A stretch of DNA of 64,000 bases. Origin: Jaapia argillacea MUCL 33604 (taxonomy: Eukaryota; Basidiomycota; Agaricomycetes; Jaapiales; Jaapiaceae). The first letter of the stretch is position 1. Every line of letters starts with the position of its first letter. The notes under the pieces were generated by a model, which was not told the origin of the DNA, searched no databases, and saw only the letters and a list, made by a program, of their open reading frames with translations. The stretch is from the NCBI GenBank assembly GCA_000697665.1, contig KL197724.1:762695-826694 (forward strand), given 5' to 3'. Below are positions 1-11,164 of this stretch, in pieces. The position numbers and the translations under genes were made by a program.

Positions 1-2480
1 GTAGCTGCTCGATTTTGCTCTTTTGAGAAACAATCTTTTGGAAAGTGGTGATATATTCGGGATACGATGCATCGTAACGAGCTCTCAGACCTTCATGATC
101 TGTAGGAAGGGGCTCAGGCTGTGGTTTTGGATGTGAGCGTGATGGAGTGGAACGACGAGGACGAGCTTTTGATCTTGAAGTCGGCGGGGAAAGATCCTCA
201 GCGTCATCTTCATCATCTGAGGATGTGTAAATGGGAGATTTCCGACGTGAGAGCTTGTGGGTTGGAGACGAGTGCGATTTGGTAGCACGGTCTCTGCCTT
301 TGTCTCGGTCGTGCTCCCGGGCGCGTTCTCTTTCCCTGTCCCTTTCCCTGTCCCTTTCTCTTTCACGTTCTCTTTCCCTCTCTCGCTCTCTTTCCTTTCC
401 TTTTTCCTTTTCTCGCTCCCGATCCCGCTCTCGTTCCCGATCCCGCTCTCGGTCCCGTTCCCGGTCCCTTTCCCGTTCCTTTTCTCGCTCCCTGTTCCTC
501 TCTCTGGAGCCTGGTGCCGGTGACTCCTCTCTCTTGATTCTCTTCAGCTCTCTCTCACGATCAGTCTTGGCGACAGAGGTATCCCGATCACGACCCCTCT
601 GCGAAACATCTTCCACCCTCCTTCGTTTGGTAGACCCATTGACAGCATCCCTATCCGAAGCAATAGATTCGTCGTCGTCATTGAGAGCTGGCTTCTTCCT
701 CTTCATCCCCGTAACACTCAGCTCTCTCGAGTCTCTTGCCTCCCGAACCTCTTTGGAAGCGACCCTCTCCTGCCGAGATACAACTTCGGACTCCCTCGAT
801 TTCTTCGCCACTTTCGCCGTTCCTAATCCAGGCTGAGTCGACTTGGTCTCCCTTACTGCGGGCGGAGGTATGGGAGGAACGGCTTTGGCGGGTCCTGAAG
901 GGGCCGGCTCTTCTCGCCTTCCAGACCTGGCGTCGACAGGTCCCGTCCTCTTCTGTACCCTTTGAAGATTCGCTGGGTCTCCCGGGGCGGGAGCATTGGC
1001 AGACATCGGGGTCGAAGGAGTTGGGGTCGTAGTTCGTGAAGTATTGGAATTCGAGGCCTTGAATCCCGATCCTGGTAACCTCCGAACTGGAGGTTTGGAG
1101 GAACCCGCCGTAGGGGCAGGCGTGCCAACCGAGGAATGAGCTGCAGAGGCAGCGGGTGTTTGTTCAACTCGTTTCACCCGAGCAGGAGCACTTCTACTCT
1201 CATCCTTGGCTGTTATCTCCACCTTGGCCGCTCGAGACTTCGCAGTTCCAGTCCCAGCGCCCTCCGCCTTTGGCTTGGTTTTCTTCTCCTTCGTCTTCAT
1301 CAACCCTGACCCGGTGCTTGTACCAGCGGTCGTCCCATTGACAGGTGTATTCGTGCTGGGACCAGGAAGCGCCATAGGAGTATTGGCCGAACGTCGGTAC
1401 GCCACATGACTCCAGACAGGATCGGTCTGAGGGATCTTAAGATCACTAAACGCCAACCTCGCTTTCCTGGCCAAAGCGGTCCGTTCAGCTTCGGTAAGCT
1501 TGGGCCACTCATAAGGGCGGACTTCTCGCCAAGCTTGATTCTTCAGCTGCCAGCCTCGGGTTGAAGGAGAGGACTGTGTTCCCTTCACGGGGGGTGGTTG
1601 CTCAGCCAACTGATATAGCAAGATAGTCAATGAAAGGCGCGACGAAGTCAGAGAATAAGAGACTGACTTCGGCAAGGAGATCGAGGAGGATTTGGCGAGT
1701 GGATGCGTCATAATCGGCACCTCCGACCAACTTCAAAACCTCTTCCGTCGTCCGCATGCTGACAGCTAAGCAATGAACCAGCCTCTTCCTCAAGGGCATT
1801 ACCGTCTCCTTGGATGGCGATGTAGGCGCAGACGCTGCTGGCCGAGGCGAAGCAACTCTGGAAGTTAAATTGGAAGCGGGCACAGAAGATGGCCCACTAC
1901 GAAGATGCTCCGCTTGAGATGCCAACTTCTTCGCTGCAGTGATACCACTCGAACCAGAAGTTGCTGGCGCCTTTCTCTTCTTCCCGTTCACCGATGGCAG
2001 ATCGAGTGGGGCATCCAACATGATAGCTTTCCTCTCGGTACGCTGTTTCTCGGCAACTTGCGTCCGGTCGCGAACTTGACCAGCGACCTTCGTATCAAGC
2101 TGGCGCTCTACTGTGAACTTCCCTGTGACGTTGGCGTAGAGTTTAAGTGGTGCGGTGGGTTTATTCGCCATGGCTGTACGGAGGTAGATTTCGTGTGGCG
2201 AGTTCTCCTTGAGCGGTAACATGGGGTAAAACGCATCACCGATGTAGATGCCCTGAGACCAAATGTTCGGATTCTAGACTGTACCGTAGTGGTGGGAGAA
2301 GAGGCTTACCGATGCTTCACCAAACTGGAACTCCATTTGGGGGTTGTTAGGGAAATCGGCGAGGGCATCTAAGGTCTCTGGTGTCATGCGAACGATCATA
2401 GCATGCTTGGGTTTCGACTGGGCGTCCCCAATTCGCGAGGGACCCTGGAGAGATAGAGTAACATTATCTGGGAGAGGCAT
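1..2480 (-). CDS. ELL1: RNA polymerase II elongation factor ELL (3' end off window)
   Basis: Exons (minus) 2480-2310, 2273-1668 and 1609 to the window edge, with introns of 36 and 58 nt. ELL suppresses Pol II pausing and works with EAF in the nucleus. The N-terminal part starts MPLPDNVTLSLQG. Exon 2 carries the ELL winged-helix core (MPLRKRLVHCLA, then LLDLLAE) and exon 3 continues it (LKNQAWREVRPYEWPKLTE). A long low-complexity middle follows, including about 60 residues of alternating Arg/Glu/Asp near 310-510. The frame at the edge enters the occludin/ELL domain (ARYDASYPEYITTFQKIV). More than 795 residues are visible, open to base 1. The second intron uses a GTCAGT donor. Presence of both ELL core and occludin-like domain makes the family firm; the 36-nt first intron is shorter than its neighbours and is the weakest part. 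Confidence 0.85.
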
Positions 2481-4339
2481 CGTGGAAAGCTATAGCGATG
2501 AATTTGAAGCGCGAGACGTCGAGTGGTGTTTAGGGATGGGTCTGATCTGAGGACAGTGCCTGAGGTAGGCGAAGCTCAAGAGATTGAGAGCAGAGGATTC
2601 GTGTATACGTAAAGTTTAGAGACCAGTCACTGAATCAGGTGAATGGTCTAGTTCAATACTTCCGTGACCACCTGTGAAAGGCGAGTTGATGACGCACCTG
2701 CCAGTCCTTCCCTCCTGCTCGATCCAATGGACGATCCTGTTCCAATGGTCTCCTATTGTCTGCAGCGGCAACGATAGCTGTCGTGAGTCGAGCAAGGAGC
2801 AAGAGAAATATATATCTGGATGCGTGAGATGCGGTAGCGGTTTCGCTTTGCCCTGATTCACCAGAGTCAGGTTCTGGTCTTCAGAAAGTGAGGGGTAAGT
2901 TCGCAAAGAGCTCCTTCGAACCCAACAAAGTGTACAGAGGAGGGAGGAGGGATAAAGAACAAGGGCCTTGAGTGGCGGTCGGGTGAACCACAGACAAGCG
3001 CACCCTCCACCACAGCCAACAATACTCTGATCGTGGCTCGCGTGGCGACCCTCGGCTTCTTTTCTTCTCCTTTATGCTGACTCTTTTTGAGTCTCGTCTT
3101 CAAGTTACAATCAACCTTGCCAATAATTTACCTCCCCCTCAGACGCCAAGTCCGCACCCACAAGTCCGTTATTTCCAGGGCCTTGTCCGTACACGACTCA
3201 GCACGCACTGCCCATCGAGCTTGCTTTGGCGGCGGTGAGGATGCTATCGTGTGAACCATCGCTTTTCGGGTGTATCTTTCCATCAGCTAGAGTGGTGAGC
3301 CCTCGACCTACATAATTAGGGACACGGCATTCTTTTGGCTCCGTTTCAGCGTTACAACGTCTTCCTACGAGCAGTTGCTCCTTCACACAAGTAGCATCCA
3401 TCCCCATCCATGCCATCGAGCTGACAGCTGATTGCACCGGTTGCCAGAACCTCCGTCCATCTGCGTTCCTCCTATATGGAAATCACTGGACCTTGATTCT
3501 GAACTTTGTAGTGGCCCCGTGTGCACCAATTTTGCGGCTGCCATCCTTTCCAATGCGGTACTTGCCTATCGATGCTGTATGGCTTCGCAACCAAGCGCGT
3601 ACGGAAATTACTAGTCATGGGACGAAGGGCTCGCAACGTTGTGAGCCCTTATCGTATCACTACCGAGCATTAAGCTCAGAGTTCCAAAAGGATGTCCATC
3701 CCAAGTCCGTCCTTGAGGAACATGGGTAGTTATTGCACGGATGTAGCGGCCGAGCCTGACTTATGCACGTGTGAGGTGTTTAGGGGTAACACCGACGCGA
3801 CGGCTGTTGACGTTGATCATGAACGACTTTGTTGGTTTGTTGCTGGTTGTTGGTTCTCCACACCCTCAGTCGCTCCTACCCACTTATCGTCCTGCGCCGA
3901 CCCATCAGGTAACTCTGATGCAATAAATATAGAGCAATCATATGCTTTTAGCATGCCAAATCACGGCAGGCGTCCATTCGTGGCTACAGTTCTAAACTTC
4001 CTTTGACTACTCTGACGAGAAACTTGTTCTCGGAATGTCACTGAACAGTTCACTTCTTCGTAACATGCATCGATAAAATTTGCAGTGCCCCCACGTTCGT
4101 ACCAGATTACCACCAAGCGATACCCGTGGTTACAGCGATCAGTCCTGATTGACCACGAACGTTTGTCTCTGACAGCGCTCGCTGCCCTTTGCGAGCACTC
4201 CTCTCAGCAGTGTTCGGCATATTATACGGAAGGGGGTAAGCGAAAAAACGGACCGAGCTGCGACAGGACGTCCGAGCGATGCCAATCTCCACATAAAGGG
4301 ACCGTTCGTCGAAAATTTGGGGGATTGGTGAACTTCGTC
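2481..4339. other. Divergent intergenic region between ELL and BTA1
   Basis: This 1.86-kb stretch separates the starts of two divergent genes. It holds only short ORFs without recognisable protein character. A CACGTG E-box lies at 3766-3771, about 570 bp upstream of BTA1. An AT-rich stretch near 3920-3932 could be a TATA-like element. No RNA gene was seen. Confidence 0.5.
3766..3771. promoter_or_regulatory. CACGTG E-box upstream of BTA1
   Basis: The hexamer CACGTG is the core site of Pho4-type and other bHLH factors. BTA1 in several fungi is induced by phosphate starvation through such factors, so the site is a candidate phosphate-response element. One hexamer in 1.9 kb may also be chance. 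Confidence 0.3.
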
Positions 4340-7300
4340 ATGTCCCTTGTCCTCCCCCTCCTTGCCTTCGCAGGCGTCTGCTATGGCTACAGGTTTGTCG
4401 CTTTTGTGTCAGAGATGTCTTGTTTACCGACCCTCTCGACATGAAGCGTTGCCGATACCCCCTACGTGAACGGACTGCCTTCGACATCAAAGCTGATCGT
4501 CCTTGCTGCGGCGTGCTTCTTCATCGCTCGGGGGATCTATTTCACGTTCAAACCACAGATCAAGTTCATCTGGCATTGCTTCCTCAGGCCGATTGGAACT
4601 TCGGACCAACGCACGCGGTTGGATAAGGTGTGCACAGGCCCATCTCGCTATTCTCTAGTTTGGGTCTCTGATTACGATCTGTCAGTTTTACGAGGGTCAG
4701 GCGGAGGTGTACGACGCGACGAGGAATGGTTTGTTACGAGGTCGAGAGACTATGCTCAGTATGTCTGCGGCACATCTGCGGATTCTTCGCGAGACAACAC
4801 CCAGCAAGCGATTGGTTTGGGTTGACATTGGCGGCGGGACTGGTACGTCATCGCTTTCATTTATCTGTGTCAGGATTCTGACAACATTAATTGGCTAGGC
4901 CACAACGTTGAAATGATGAACGAGTACTTCCCGATCTCGAACTTCGATCATGTCTATCTCATCGACTTGTGTGAACCTCTTCTTCAAGTCGCTCGCAGAC
5001 GGTTTGAGAAGCGAGGCTGGAAGAACATCACTGTCCTTTGTCAAGATGCTAGCGAGTTTACATTACCCGAATGGCAAGATGGTCTCGACCCGAAGGGAAG
5101 CGTCGGATTTATCACGTTGAGTTACTCCCTGTCGATGGTGCGCCGCCTCGCTTCTCTCCTCATTGGGATAGGGATCGACAACTTCCTTATCCGCAGATCC
5201 CGAGCTTCTACACTCTCCTCGATCGAATCGAACACGTCCTATCACCACAGGATGGGATCCTCGGTGTTGTAGACTTCTACACCTCTGGTAAACAGCCATC
5301 CCTCCATGAGAAAGCCATCGGCGGTGCGAGCAAGGAATGCGGATGGTTGAGTAGATGGTTCTGGCAGATCTGGTTCGACTTCGATCATGTCTCACTCTCG
5401 CCTCATCGAAGAGATTATCTGGAGTACAAGTTCGGAACCGTGAGTCTTTTTCATGTTTGACGGAGATAAGTCTCTCATCTCCTTGTGTCAACCTCCAGAT
5501 CAAGAGCTATAACGGCAGGAACCGGTTCTTCTTACCGTTTATTGTCCGAATGTGCGTTTGGTCCCTACGACGTCATGAGCCTTCTTAACTTCTGTGCCCC
5601 TCCAGTCCCTACTACGTTTGGCTGGGTCGTTCACGTTCATGTGATACGTCCCGATTCTGCCATGCTTTTGAGGTCGAGGGTGGCAATATGATCGGCAATT
5701 GTTCCCCATCACCTAGGGCGCTGGCAGCTGGTAGTGTTACCAAGGAATCGGAGTTTGTTCCGACTTTGGAGATCGGCGAGCCAGTCATCCCCATCGAATC
5801 GAAGGGAGGCGCTGTGGTCAACATCACTCCACCTTTGAGTTCCTTCCACTATCAGGTCAAGAACGTATGTCCTCTCCCCCTCCGACGCGTTGGTCGTGTA
5901 TTCTAACTTTAACTTGTGATGTAGCCTTGGCGGCTTCCTTACTACGAGCAACCTGTTCATAAGGAGTTCAGGACTTTCATTTATTCTTTTACTTGGGTAA
6001 GCGGGCTATCGCTCAGTAGAAACGCATGGCACTCAACTCCACGCAGGAGGATCCAGTTGAAGACATGAAGCACCTCGAGCTAACTCGGGATGACTCCATG
6101 TTCATCATCACGTCCGCCGGTGATAATGCCCTACATTATGCTATTAACGCAAAACCCAAGCGAGTATGTATTTGCTTTTCGTTTCCGCCGTCACATCTCA
6201 CTGATCGACCCGGTAGATCCATTGCGTCGACATGAACCCTTGGTATGTCCCTTCTTGACGTCGTCGTAGGCCATCCACTAATGAACCCCTCCAGCCAAGG
6301 CCATCTCTTTGAACTCAAGCTAGCCGCTATTCAATCCCTCTCCTACCCCGAATTTTTCAAAATGTTCGGCGAAGGCCGTCACCCCTCCTTCCGCTCCCTC
6401 CTTGACTCCACCATCTCCCCATCCCTCTCCGCCTCCGCCTACCAATTCTGGGCCCTCAACGATGACTCTTTCTCCAAATCATTCTACCTCCACGGATACA
6501 GCGGCCACGCTCTTCGTCTCGCCCGAATCATCTTCTCCATCGCCGGTGTATCGAAGGATGTCAAAGCCATGTGCGAAGCTGAGACTCTCCAAGAGCAGAA
6601 TCGTATTTGGGTGGAAAAACTCAGGCCGACGTTGTTGAACCCTGTTGTTGTGGCATTGCTGAGGAATCCGTTGTTTTGCTGGAATGCATTGGGTGTGCCG
6701 ATGAACCAAAGACAGATGTTGTTGAATGAAGGTACTGCTTATGAATTTGTGAGGGATACCCTGGATCCGTTGGCCTCTACCTACTTGTTCAAGGATGGCG
6801 CTTATTTCTATTTGCTTGTGAGTGTCACCTCCTCTGTCCTGGTATCATACTGACCACACCACTCAAGTGCCTCCTCGGACAATATACCCCTACCTGTTGC
6901 CCTGACTACCTTACTCGCCGTGGATTTGACGCTCTGCGAGCCAATAATGGAGAGGCTTTGGATGCTTTCAGATTACACACAGATTCCATCGTCAAGTACG
7001 TTTTTTATTTCATCTGTCTCATCCCGATCCTAACCTTATCCTTCATCTTAGTGTATTACAAGGTTTGACAACCTGGTCTTTGACGAGGGCGATCATTATG
7101 GACCACCTCGATTGGTTCGCGCCTGGTGCCAAGGAGGTGGACGAGGAAGTAGCTGAGCTGCACAGGGTATTGGCGCCTGGTGGGTTCGTTCTCTGGAGGT
7201 CAGCAGCAAAGAAGCCGTGGTATTCCAAAGTGTAAGCACCATATCCTATCCTTCTTTCGCTTTCATCGCTGACGCACTCGCCTTCCCTTCGTGCAGCTTC

Positions 7301-7417
7301 GAGCAATATGGATTCGAAGTCCAGGCTATTTCTACGAGGCAGGGTCCAAAGATACCGATTGACCGGGTCAATATGTATGCATCGTTCTGGAAGGCGGTCA
7401 AGAAGTTAGAATCATAG
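4340..7417 (+). CDS. BTA1: Betaine lipid synthase BTA1
   Basis: Fourteen exons: 4340-4392, 4447-4627, 4686-4842, 4899-5137, 5197-5439, 5499-5551, 5606-5864, 5925-5996, 6047-6163, 6217-6242, 6295-6817, 6868-6995, 7052-7231, 7297-7417; 783 aa. BTA1 makes the phosphorus-free membrane lipid DGTS from diacylglycerol and S-adenosylmethionine in the ER. The N-terminus has two hydrophobic segments (MSLVLPLLAFAG and LIVLAAACFFIARGI). A BtaB-like methyltransferase domain follows with the SAM loop VDIGGGTGHN (about residues 115-125). The C-terminal half is the BtaA-like 3-amino-3-carboxypropyl transferase (DUF3419: YSFTWEDPVEDM, ITSAGDNALHY, MDHLDWF, VLAPGGFVLWRS). The methyltransferase-first order is the fungal arrangement, reverse of the algal one. 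It converges with KTI12 158 bp downstream. Confidence 0.92.
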
Positions 7418-7575
7418 AAGGGGCACCTGCAGGAACGGGTGAAACCAGTACGACTTGTTTCATTTTAGCATGCTGTATCCATCGATACCATTTCCTTACG
7501 AATTCACGACACCCAATCAATGATGAATGCCCATGCGTATATATCTTTCAATAGAATGTTGATAATGAACGGCCT

Positions 7576-8732
7576 TCAAGGTCTGAGGTTCTCTTCAAGG
7601 TACTTTACAAACTTGTCTACGATACTTTCTTCACTAAAATCTACCGTTCCCTTCTCCGTCGTTCCGAGTGTCATTGCCTTCTTGTGAATAGACACAAATT
7701 GGCGCTTGGAACGTTGAAGCTCTGAGAGTGTGAGGTTTCGCGAGGGAAGAATGATCCTAGGATTGAGCGTGTTGGTAAGGTTCAGTGTGGTAGGGCCACC
7801 TAACCCTTGAGACGCTGATTGTTCCGACATGATCGAGGAGACGATGAGAGTTGTTGTGTTTTCAAGGGCGTGAAGAGCATCTGTCGGTGCTTTAGGCACC
7901 TAAAAGAATGGTGTAGAGTAGACCAGATGAGTCGCCGTTCATCATTATGGCCAAAGAAAGTAGGGCGTACAGCTTGTGTACCGACGTTAGGAGGCTTGAC
8001 GATCCCTTCGGTTACAGATTTCCAGATATCATCGCCGGGTATATCTTCATCTGTCCATAGGACTGTGAAGAGCGGCGAGTCCCAGCGAACCATCGAGGAA
8101 GGCTCTTCGAATCGCATGATGAGGTTATCGAACCTGCGAGGAGGTTCAGGTCAGGATCTACGAACTTCAAAGAGCTCGATATGAAGGACTGACGTCTCGG
8201 GAGCGTACGATTTCCCATCCTCCCGTTCTGCATTCCATTTCTTGCAAATATCAGGGGGAGTAACAACATAGACCTACTTCACGAAATAATCGCTGCTGTC
8301 AATGTCGCCACAAGCCAGGCCCTGGAAGAAGATCGACACGCACAGTGCACATCCGAAGTCTCAGCTCCCTTCCGGCGCAGTACATCTGATATCGGAACCC
8401 CTTGATGTAGTTTAGGGAGTCGATAATAAGGATGGTGTCCTGTCCCATCTGCCTCTGCATTGCAGTGAACAAGGCTCCCCGTGCAGGTTTCTCCGAGCGA
8501 CTGCCTGCACATACAAGTAACATCAGTATCTCAAAAAATAGCACAAACATAGACACTCACTGTCGTATACAGCTCTATCGAGATTGAGGGTGTCATCGGA
8601 GAGGATGGAGACTTTGAGCTTCGGACCAGTGTAAGACGGATCCTGCAAACGCTGTTCGAGGGCGGCTTTGATCTGTTCGGCTCGTTTGGATTTTCCAGAA
8701 GAGGGATACCCAGATATTGTGATGAACGCCAT
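7576..8732 (-). CDS. KTI12: Elongator-associated protein KTI12
   Basis: Exons (minus) 8732-8561, 8504-8344, 8273-8194, 8133-7971, 7899-7576; 299 aa. KTI12 is a PSTK-like P-loop ATPase that binds tRNA and supports the Elongator complex in modifying wobble uridines. The protein opens MAFITISGYPSSGKSKRA, with the Walker A Gly-Lys-Ser. It continues with LDRAVYDSS, RSEKPARGALF, the family block IIDSLNYIKGFRYQMYC, and FEEPSSMVRWDSPLFTV. The C-terminal helix ends DKFVKYLEENLRP. Length and block order match the family. The third intron uses a GTCAGT donor. A tRNA gene lies 155 bp upstream on the same strand. Confidence 0.93.
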
Positions 8733-8875
8733 AGTCGATCGCTGCACGGTGGTGATGGTGATGAAGTAAACCGATAAGCACGTATGGACAGTTGTTGGAT
8801 GCGCTACAGCCCCACTAACCCAGCGTATGTCTTCAACAAATTGAGAAAGACGTGAAATACAGTAAAATGAAGCCT

Positions 8876-8886
8876 TCAATAAAATA
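8876..8886 (-). terminator. Pol III T-run after tRNA-Gln
   Basis: Immediately 3' of the tRNA on the minus strand is TATTTTATTGA, whose run of four T residues is enough for Pol III termination. Confidence 0.6.
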
Positions 8887-8970
8887 GGCGTTACCAGGAC
8901 TCGAACCTGGGTTAACGGAAGTCGGAATGTTGTTCAGAATCCGCTGTGATAACCACTACACTATAATGCC
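8887..8970 (-). tRNA. tRNA-Gln (anticodon CTG) with 13-nt intron
   Basis: The minus strand folds as a cloverleaf. The acceptor arm is GGCATTA with TAACGCC, containing one A-C mismatch at 4-69. The D arm is the Gln-like GTGTAGTGGTTATCAC. The anticodon stem is GCGGA with TCCGT, and the loop is TTCTGA-T, reading CTG. The T arm is CCAGG-TTCGAGT-CCTGG. Between loop positions 37 and 38 there are 13 extra bases (ACAACATTCCGAC), the normal place for a nuclear tRNA intron. The variable loop has 4 nt. The 3' end is followed by TATTTT, a Pol III terminator. Confidence 0.85.
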
Positions 8971-9060
8971 TTGGTAAAGGTCACGAGAACAATAGATATC
9001 ACTCCGTAGCTTGTCAGGCCCCCTTCTTACGATCTCACGCGCCACTGCCAACTTGACGGA

Positions 9061-10909
9061 ATGAATCCCTCTCATATCCTGATCGCCCGTAACTCGAGGG
9101 GCCACAACCCTTCCGCCTCTTTGAGCTCACCCACCGAAACTCATGCAGCAGCAGCAGGCATCTTTCGATCATCTGGTTCTCCCCCTTGGTATCTCGAAGA
9201 ATGTGAAACAGATGACATTGTTTCCGAACTCAGCTTCGACGGGGACGATGAAGGTTCCATTGAGATTGACGAGACATTTACTCCTCACTGCAAGTTTCCG
9301 GGGACGGTCAAGATTGTCGTAGAGAGCACCACGTTCTGGTGAGGTGCTCTCGGTTTGTTCAATTATCTCATACTCATTCGGCTTCTCACAAGAAGGGCCC
9401 ACAAAGAGGTGCTGGTCTTTGCCTCTCCATTCTTTGAAGCTGCCCTCAGCGGGAACTGGGCTGAAACTGGGCGACCGCCTTCCATGTCCTCCGTGATCAC
9501 GATATCCCAACCACCATCAATACCCGGCGACGAGAACTTGACTCGAGAGGCTCCGGAAGTGTTGTTCACATCCGCCGAGGATGAAGGAGATCATGACCAA
9601 CATGTTCCGGATATCGACATCACACCAGCAACTGAGAGTGATGGAAATGATCTTGAAATCAAAGTATCTCAGAAAGCTCAGGCCAGAGAGAATGCTTTGG
9701 GCAAGTTGCAAGGAAACGAGACGCCCAGGGAATATGGCGCATCGAATGAAGCCAGGCGCGACAAACCGTCTTCATCCGACCAGTTATCTCCTGGAAAGCC
9801 TAGGAAGCGACACATGTCCACTGGTCCAGATGCCGTCGTAATTCTGAAGGAAGAGAAAGTGCGTAGTTCCGAAATATCACCTCGCCCATGTCCATTGTTG
9901 ACACGCATACCTGCAGGCCTGTGTTTTTCACGACTTTCTCAAGTTTGTTTATCCCCAGTAGGTGATACTCGGCCACTCCTCTTCGGTTCCTTATCAGGAT
10001 TTAGCCTGCAATGCACAGTAGCATGGAATAATGTGGAGGGCTTGTTCAATATTTCTCACAAGCTCTGCGTTGCTCCGTTACAGAAGGAATGTCGGAACTT
10101 CCTCGTGACACATGCTGCTGGGAAGCCCATCAAGGCCATGCGAATAGCTGAATTGTTTGAAGAGGAGGAACTTTATCGGGAGGCGAGTCGCTTCGTACTG
10201 GACAACCCGGGGGGATGGACGGATGATGAAATGGGGACGTTGAGTAGAGATACGTTGTTGAAACTTGAGAAACGGCTGGTACATTTCCCTTTCCATGCTG
10301 CTGTTTCACTGATCTACGCTTTACAGTCGGACATGGTTCTTGGAGAGAGTGCTGAAGCTTGGCCTGACACAAATAGCGAAAGAATACGAATGTGTACGAA
10401 AGTTGTTCCGTGCTTGTTTATCGATACCTCAGATCATTTGTTGATCAGTGTGCTACTTGCCCCGATCCACCTGTTTGTGCTCGACTCTTGGAAGAGAAGT
10501 GGAGGCAAGCATATCATGCCGTATTTCGATTCGGTGAGTCGGTCGGTCCTGATCTACTCTCCTTGAACCGACCATCCTTCCCCATAGGTCCTTGTCAACC
10601 TTCAATGGTGTATCGATACCTCCGTACCTTCGAGGGAATTAGCCCTCCACTTGCTCTTACCCATCTCAGTTGTCAGAATCATGCCAAAGCCTTCGTGGCC
10701 ACTTGTGAGTTGTATTTCAATATCTGCGTCTCATTTCGCCTAAGCGGCACCCAGTGTTTGATAGGATGTTCTCTCTTGGCTTGCGAGGTAGTGGCACGGA
10801 CACAGCGCCCATTCCTGCTCGCAACGGTGTTCCGGCGCCTACCCCAGGCCCTCGTCGACATTTCCTCTACTGCTCGTTGAAGCCGGAGGGTGCTCCGAAG
10901 AAAAAATAG
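9061..10909 (+). CDS. BTB/POZ domain protein with a long insertion inside the BTB fold
   Basis: Exons 9061-9338, 9396-9858, 9917-9957, 10005-10274, 10327-10393, 10449-10533, 10588-10704, 10755-10909; 491 aa. The BTB signature is WAHKEVLVFASPFFEAALSG (about residues 93-112). The second half of the fold (ACVFHDFLKFVYPHLQ) appears only after roughly 125 charged, Ser/Pro-rich residues. A BACK-like helical part follows (MRIAELFEEEELYREASRFV), then WFLERVLKLGLTQIAKEYEC and a Cys cluster (CCATCPDPPVC). Such proteins often act as Cul3 adaptors or in transcription; the role here is unknown. Exon 4 keeps the frame only if its donor is GC (10275-10276). The GT donor at 10279 would throw the conserved-looking next exon out of frame. 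Confidence 0.75.
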
Positions 10910-11164
10910 TACAAGGATGCGCACTCATGTCCATGATAATCCACATCATTCCCCACATCGGAGCTGTTTGGTGTGCAGGAGGGTATCTACGAATGGAGCT
11001 TGTAGGTAAGTGAAAGGTTGATGGAACAAAATAAAGGGAATGAGTGTGGAAGTCCCAAAGAGTGTCTACATGCTCGGCCCAGAGCTCGACAATAATATAC
11101 TGATCACATAATATGAGATACCATAGGATACGAATAGGAATAGAGTCGGACGCAGCGAGCAACG

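Noticed and set aside
231-836. Plus-strand Ser/Arg/Leu-rich open frame of 201 codons
   Set aside because: It is the antisense shadow of the Arg/Glu repeat of ELL, whose own frame carries the ELL and occludin-like domains.
3692-4006. Plus-strand 104-codon frame upstream of BTA1
   Set aside because: No motif, no splice support and unremarkable composition; it lies in the promoter region.
10279-10326. GT-AG intron from 10279 in the BTB gene
   Set aside because: It would put the following exon in a frame without protein character, while the GC donor at 10275 keeps the plausible frame and a whole codon sum.
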